NCBI GenBank assembly: GCA_024239055.1 | Contig: JANBVJ010000014.1 | Coordinates: forward strand, 1 to 7,491 | DNA length: 7,491 nucleotides | Source of the DNA: Patescibacteria group bacterium | GTDB taxonomy: Bacteria > Patescibacteria > Paceibacteria > Paceibacterales > UBA10102 | Reading direction: 5' to 3' | In this document: positions 5,423 to 7,491 of the stretch, piece by piece | Position numbering within the stretch: position 1 is the first letter of the stretch | How the letters are laid out: each line of letters starts with the position of its first letter | Notes under the pieces: model-generated | Database searches by the model: none | What the model was told of the DNA's origin: nothing | Seen by the model: only the letters and a program-made list of their open reading frames with translations | Translations under genes and position numbers: made by a program

Positions 5423-5535
5423 TGGAAAATGAAAACAAACCTTTAGAAGATTCTCCTAAGCCAGAAGCTGAAGGAGAAGATTCCGAGGAAGAAAAAGAAG
5501 ACGCAGAGAAAAACAAAAGGATGGCTAACAAATAA
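5422..5535 (+). CDS. Very acidic 37-aa peptide before the capsid gene
   Basis: Sequence runs MENENKPLEDSPKPEAEGED, then SEEEKEDAEKNKRMANK. Fourteen of 37 residues are Asp or Glu; it is low-complexity and certainly disordered alone. No family can be assigned. Its ATG overlaps the decoration stop (TAATG) and its stop overlaps the capsid ATG (TAATG), so ribosomes finishing it are placed directly on the capsid start. It may be a small scaffold or delta-domain-like assembly factor, or its main job may be translational coupling. No ribosome site is evident. Kept as a gene because it fills the gap exactly, although a meaningless coupled leader is possible. Confidence 0.55.
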   Translation: MENENKPLEDSPKPEAEGEDSEEEKEDAEKNKRMANK

Positions 5536-6443
5536 TGGTAGCTGATGCAGTAGGCGAACAGGACATTCGTGGCATAGACCATACCAAATTCGTAACAGGA
5601 TTTGCTGATGAAGATAGTTTACTTAAAGGATTGGTTACAGTTAAAACAACTAAGAATAGAGAAATTAGATGGTTCCAGAAAACCGCAGGTTTCTTAGACA
5701 CTGTTGATACAACTGACAACACAGTATCAAGAATATTCAATGTTCCAGAGAGAGCTTTGCCAGATATTATAGGACCAACATGGACAAAAAATACAAGTTA
5801 TGTTAAGAAGTTCATGGTTGATTCTGAAACGATTTCAGAAGAAGATTTACTAGACAACGATGTTAACGCAATGGCTACAACACTAAGAGACTTGATAAGA
5901 GCTGTAGCTAACCAGGTAGATATTAGGATTTACTCTACACTGATTGAAGCTGCAGCTGCAACGCCAACTACACCTGCACCTAGTAATACTTTAACAACAG
6001 CTGCAACAGGCGGAGGATGGGATGATACAGTAGCAGGAGACCCAATTGCAGATCTTCTGATTGGGAATAGAAAGATTAGAGCACAAAGTTATGACACAAA
6101 TAAGATAGTTCTATACATAAATCCTGTTGAACATCAAAACCTGATGATACATCTAATAACTGTAAAGGGTTCAAGCATTCCTGCATTCTCTTCACAAGCT
6201 GTGGTTAAAGGACAAGTCATGGAGTTGTTAGGCAATAGAGTCATTGTCTCTCAAAATGCCACAACTAATAATGCATTGCAATTTATCGAGGGTAGGAGTG
6301 CAGAGTGGAGAAGCTTCACATCTCTAACATCACACATACTTGTGTTCCCGGGAATAGGAAAGAAAATCAGAGTTCTGGAAAGGGGTGAGGGACTATTAAC
6401 TAATCCTAAATCGGTTCATCAAATAACCGCTACGGTATCTTAA
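5535..6443 (+). CDS. Major capsid protein, HK97 fold
   Basis: Shell-forming protein of 302 aa. The order of elements fits HK97-fold capsids. A short N-arm is followed by an E-loop-like stretch at about 30-60 (GLVTVKTTKNREIRWFQK), the strand IFNVPERALPD and the spine helix at about 100-140 (ISEEDLLDNDVNAMATTLRDL, then VANQVDIRIYSTLIEAA). A Gly/Thr/Pro-rich insertion covers 143-165. The P/A-domain region IADLLIGNRKIRAQ, KIVLYINPVEHQNLM, GQVMELLGNRVIVSQN (226-241) follows, and a C-terminal strand SHILVFPGIGKKIRVLERGEG ends the fold. It is on the small side and lacks a long cleavable delta domain, consistent with no protease being visible. The start is fixed: an in-frame TAA at 5526-5528 lies just upstream, and the ATG at 5535 overlaps the preceding stop. 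No cysteines are seen. Confidence 0.85.
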   Translation: MVADAVGEQDIRGIDHTKFVTGFADEDSLLKGLVTVKTTKNREIRWFQKTAGFLDTVDTTDNTVSRIFNVPERALPDIIGPTWTKNTSYVKKFMVDSETISEEDLLDNDVNAMATTLRDLIRAVANQVDIRIYSTLIEAAAATPTTPAPSNTLTTAATGGGWDDTVAGDPIADLLIGNRKIRAQSYDTNKIVLYINPVEHQNLMIHLITVKGSSIPAFSSQAVVKGQVMELLGNRVIVSQNATTNNALQFIEGRSAEWRSFTSLTSHILVFPGIGKKIRVLERGEGLLTNPKSVHQITATVS

Positions 6444-6444
6444 A

Positions 6445-6687
6445 ATGACACTTCAGGAATGCGAAAGACTTCTGAAACATTACAATGATTTAGCTGATGG
6501 CACAATTCCACCACCATTCGGACATAAAGATTGGGGAGATGTTGTCACTAATGCCAAGGTCAGAGCTGTTGAAATGGAAAAGAAAGTGGCATTTAAATCT
6601 TCAGATGTCTATAGAACAAGATTCAATTTGCCATTATTAGAAAAACCTAAAGTGGAGGCAAAGAAAAGTGGCAAGAAGTCAGCGTGA
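6445..6687 (+). CDS. Unknown 80-aa protein downstream of capsid gene
   Basis: Starts MTLQECERLLKHYNDLADGT, a helical segment, then IPPPFGHKDWGDVVTNAKVRA (21-41), a helix with VEMEKKVAFKS, and a basic Lys/Ala-rich tail (VEAKKSGKKSA). No family is assigned. The PPPFGHKDWG motif looks conserved in character (Pro, Gly, His, Trp) and would be a useful search anchor. The position directly after the capsid gene is where head-completion or head-tail connector genes usually lie, but 80 aa with a basic tail is short for a classical connector. The ATG follows the capsid stop by one base (TAAAATG). Its 3' end overlaps the next gene by 20 bases. Confidence 0.75.
   Translation: MTLQECERLLKHYNDLADGTIPPPFGHKDWGDVVTNAKVRAVEMEKKVAFKSSDVYRTRFNLPLLEKPKVEAKKSGKKSA
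6654..6658 (+). promoter_or_regulatory. Ribosome binding site supporting a GTG start
   Basis: GGAGG lies inside the end of the 80-aa gene with 9 bases before GTG at 6668. It is the main reason for choosing this GTG; no ATG exists in this frame until near the 3' end of the gene. Confidence 0.65.
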
Positions 6688-6841
6688 TATTGTTCCCGCA
6701 GCATTTACTGTAACTAACTCAGAGGTTGTTACTTCTTTTGATGCTAACACTGCAACAGATACAGTCCAGAGTAATGCTATAGCTGCAATAATACAAGCTC
6801 TTAAAGATAGTGGAATTATGCATGGAGCAGCAGTGAGTTAA
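6668..6841 (+). CDS. Small unknown virion-type protein (57 aa, GTG start)
   Basis: Reads (V/M)ARSQRDIVPAAFTVTNS, then EVVTSFDANTATDTVQSNAIA, AIIQALKDSGIMHGAAVS. The middle and C-terminal half, with a D-A-N-x-A-x element followed by a hydrophobic helix AIAAIIQALKDSGI (37-50), resembles short segments often found at the ends of phage structural and fibre proteins. That resemblance comes from memory of such patterns and is not decisive. The GTG at 6668 has an excellent GGAGG at 9 bases; the gene overlaps the preceding one by 20 bases and stops one base before the LamG-domain gene. It may be an assembly tag or oligomerisation peptide for the neighbouring surface protein. Confidence 0.68.
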   Translation: MARSQRDIVPAAFTVTNSEVVTSFDANTATDTVQSNAIAAIIQALKDSGIMHGAAVS

Positions 6842-6842
6842 A

Positions 6843-7491
6843 ATGACAGCTGGAGACGTTCACTATGTTTCTGGAAGACTTGAAGGAAGAAAATCATTTG
6901 CCTTTCCTCAAGCTGTAAGTGATGACTATATTCAGGTTAATGCTGCTGCAGTAGCTTTAGTTGCAGCTAACAATGCTTCTGGAACTTGGACGGCATGGAT
7001 TAATATGCCAAACATTACAGGGACTTTTACAGTCATTGGGGCTGGGGATGATAGCTTAGTAGAATTTATTGAGTTAAATGTTGAAGCTGGACTATTAACA
7101 TGCAGAGTAACAGATGGAGCAACACCTCAGTTTGTAACACAGGCAGACCAGATTGATTTCAAACCACACAGATGGTATCATGTAGCTGTGACTCAAAGAG
7201 CTGGTGGTCTTGGAGTAGACTTGTTTGTAAATGGTAAAGCTATAGCTAAGACTAATGATACTACAACAGATTTGAATTCATGGTTTGCCGAGACAGATGC
7301 TATTGATACTATGAGGATAGGAGCTGCTAACAAGGTTGGAAATGCTTCTGTTACTAATGACTTCTTAGGAGCTATATCTGATGTAAAGATTTGGGATGTT
7401 CCTCTGACAGCTCAGGAAGTATTGGATGATTTTCAAGGAATAACCAATACAACTAACCTGCACAATCACTGGGATATGGATGATGATTTAG
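6843..7491 (+). CDS. LamG/concanavalin A-like domain protein (3' truncated)
   Basis: Open to the window edge with 216 codons visible. The jelly-roll lectin-like signature is clear: an opening strand SDDYIQVNAAA (26-36), GTWTAWINMPNITGTFTVIG (47-66), HRWYHVAVTQRAGGLGVDLF (109-128) followed by VNGKAIAKTN, and closing FLGAISDVKIWDVPLTAQEV (174-193). The W-x-HVAVT ... L-x-VNGK ... G-x-ISDVKIWD order is typical of LamG/pentraxin-type domains. A second unit may begin after TNLHNHWDMDDDL (204-216). Such domains bind sugars or proteins; in this context it is probably a virion surface or tail-associated adhesin. No signal peptide is present, consistent with assembly into a particle. The ATG follows the preceding stop by one base. 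Alanine is written mostly GCT, unlike the portal. The remaining domains lie outside the window. Confidence 0.85.
   Translation, partial: MTAGDVHYVSGRLEGRKSFAFPQAVSDDYIQVNAAAVALVAANNASGTWTAWINMPNITGTFTVIGAGDDSLVEFIELNVEAGLLTCRVTDGATPQFVTQADQIDFKPHRWYHVAVTQRAGGLGVDLFVNGKAIAKTNDTTTDLNSWFAETDAIDTMRIGAANKVGNASVTNDFLGAISDVKIWDVPLTAQEVLDDFQGITNTTNLHNHWDMDDDL

Noticed and set aside
5500..5537. Possible -1 frameshift fusing the acidic peptide to the capsid protein at the A-rich stretch
   Set aside because: An in-frame TAA at 5526-5528 in the capsid frame blocks any fusion unless slipping occurs in the last few codons, where there is no slippery heptamer. TAATG coupling explains the junction.
1..7491. 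CRISPR array, tRNA, insertion sequence, attachment site, intrinsic terminator
   Set aside because: No regularly spaced direct repeats, cloverleaf-like sequence, transposase motif, terminal inverted repeats or hairpin-plus-T-run were seen on reading. The window is almost fully coding on one strand.

Overview
This window is part of the packaging and head (morphogenesis) module of a tailed double-stranded DNA virus of the HK97/Caudoviricetes lineage, or of a provirus. Every supported gene is on the + strand. Genes are packed with almost no intergenic sequence, and no stretch longer than about 25 bases between neighbouring genes is non-coding. There are no tRNA or rRNA genes, no CRISPR array, no insertion sequence and no integration gene. 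The sequence alone does not say whether this is a free virus or a provirus.

Host: the base composition is A+T-leaning, arginine is written mostly AGA/AGG, and isoleucine is often ATA. Some starts have good Shine-Dalgarno sites. The two genes after the largest gaps (771 and 5009) have none. Instead they have TTTAAA-type boxes centred about 25-27 bases upstream of the ATG, the spacing expected for leaderless archaeal transcripts. I therefore favour an archaeal host, but this is an inference and a low-GC bacterial host is not excluded.

Layout: (i) 2-763, C-terminal part of the large terminase (packaging nuclease domain), cut by the window edge; (ii) 771-1151, unknown 126-aa protein; (iii) 1151-1561, staphylococcal-nuclease-like protein; (iv) 1552-1995, tail-collar/short-fibre-like protein; (v) 1997-3094, portal; (vi) 3094-3264, two-helix membrane miniprotein; (vii) 3266-4420, large unknown protein with a basic N-terminus, a hydrophobic centre and a charged helical C-terminus; (viii) 4432-4554, one-helix membrane miniprotein; (ix) 4551-4799 and 4796-4987, two small charged proteins; (x) 5009-5422, probable head decoration protein; (xi) 5422-5535, very acidic 37-aa peptide; (xii) 5535-6443, major capsid protein; (xiii) 6445-6687 and 6668-6841, two small unknown proteins; (xiv) 6843 to the end, LamG/concanavalin-A-like domain protein, cut by the window edge.

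How it works together: the terminase threads DNA through the portal into a shell of major capsid and decoration proteins. The collar-fibre-like and LamG proteins are candidates for surface or receptor-binding parts. No maturation protease or classical scaffold is recognisable between portal and capsid; unknown small proteins and the 384-aa protein sit there instead. Genes from about 5000 onward use noticeably more T-ending codons than the terminase-to-portal segment.
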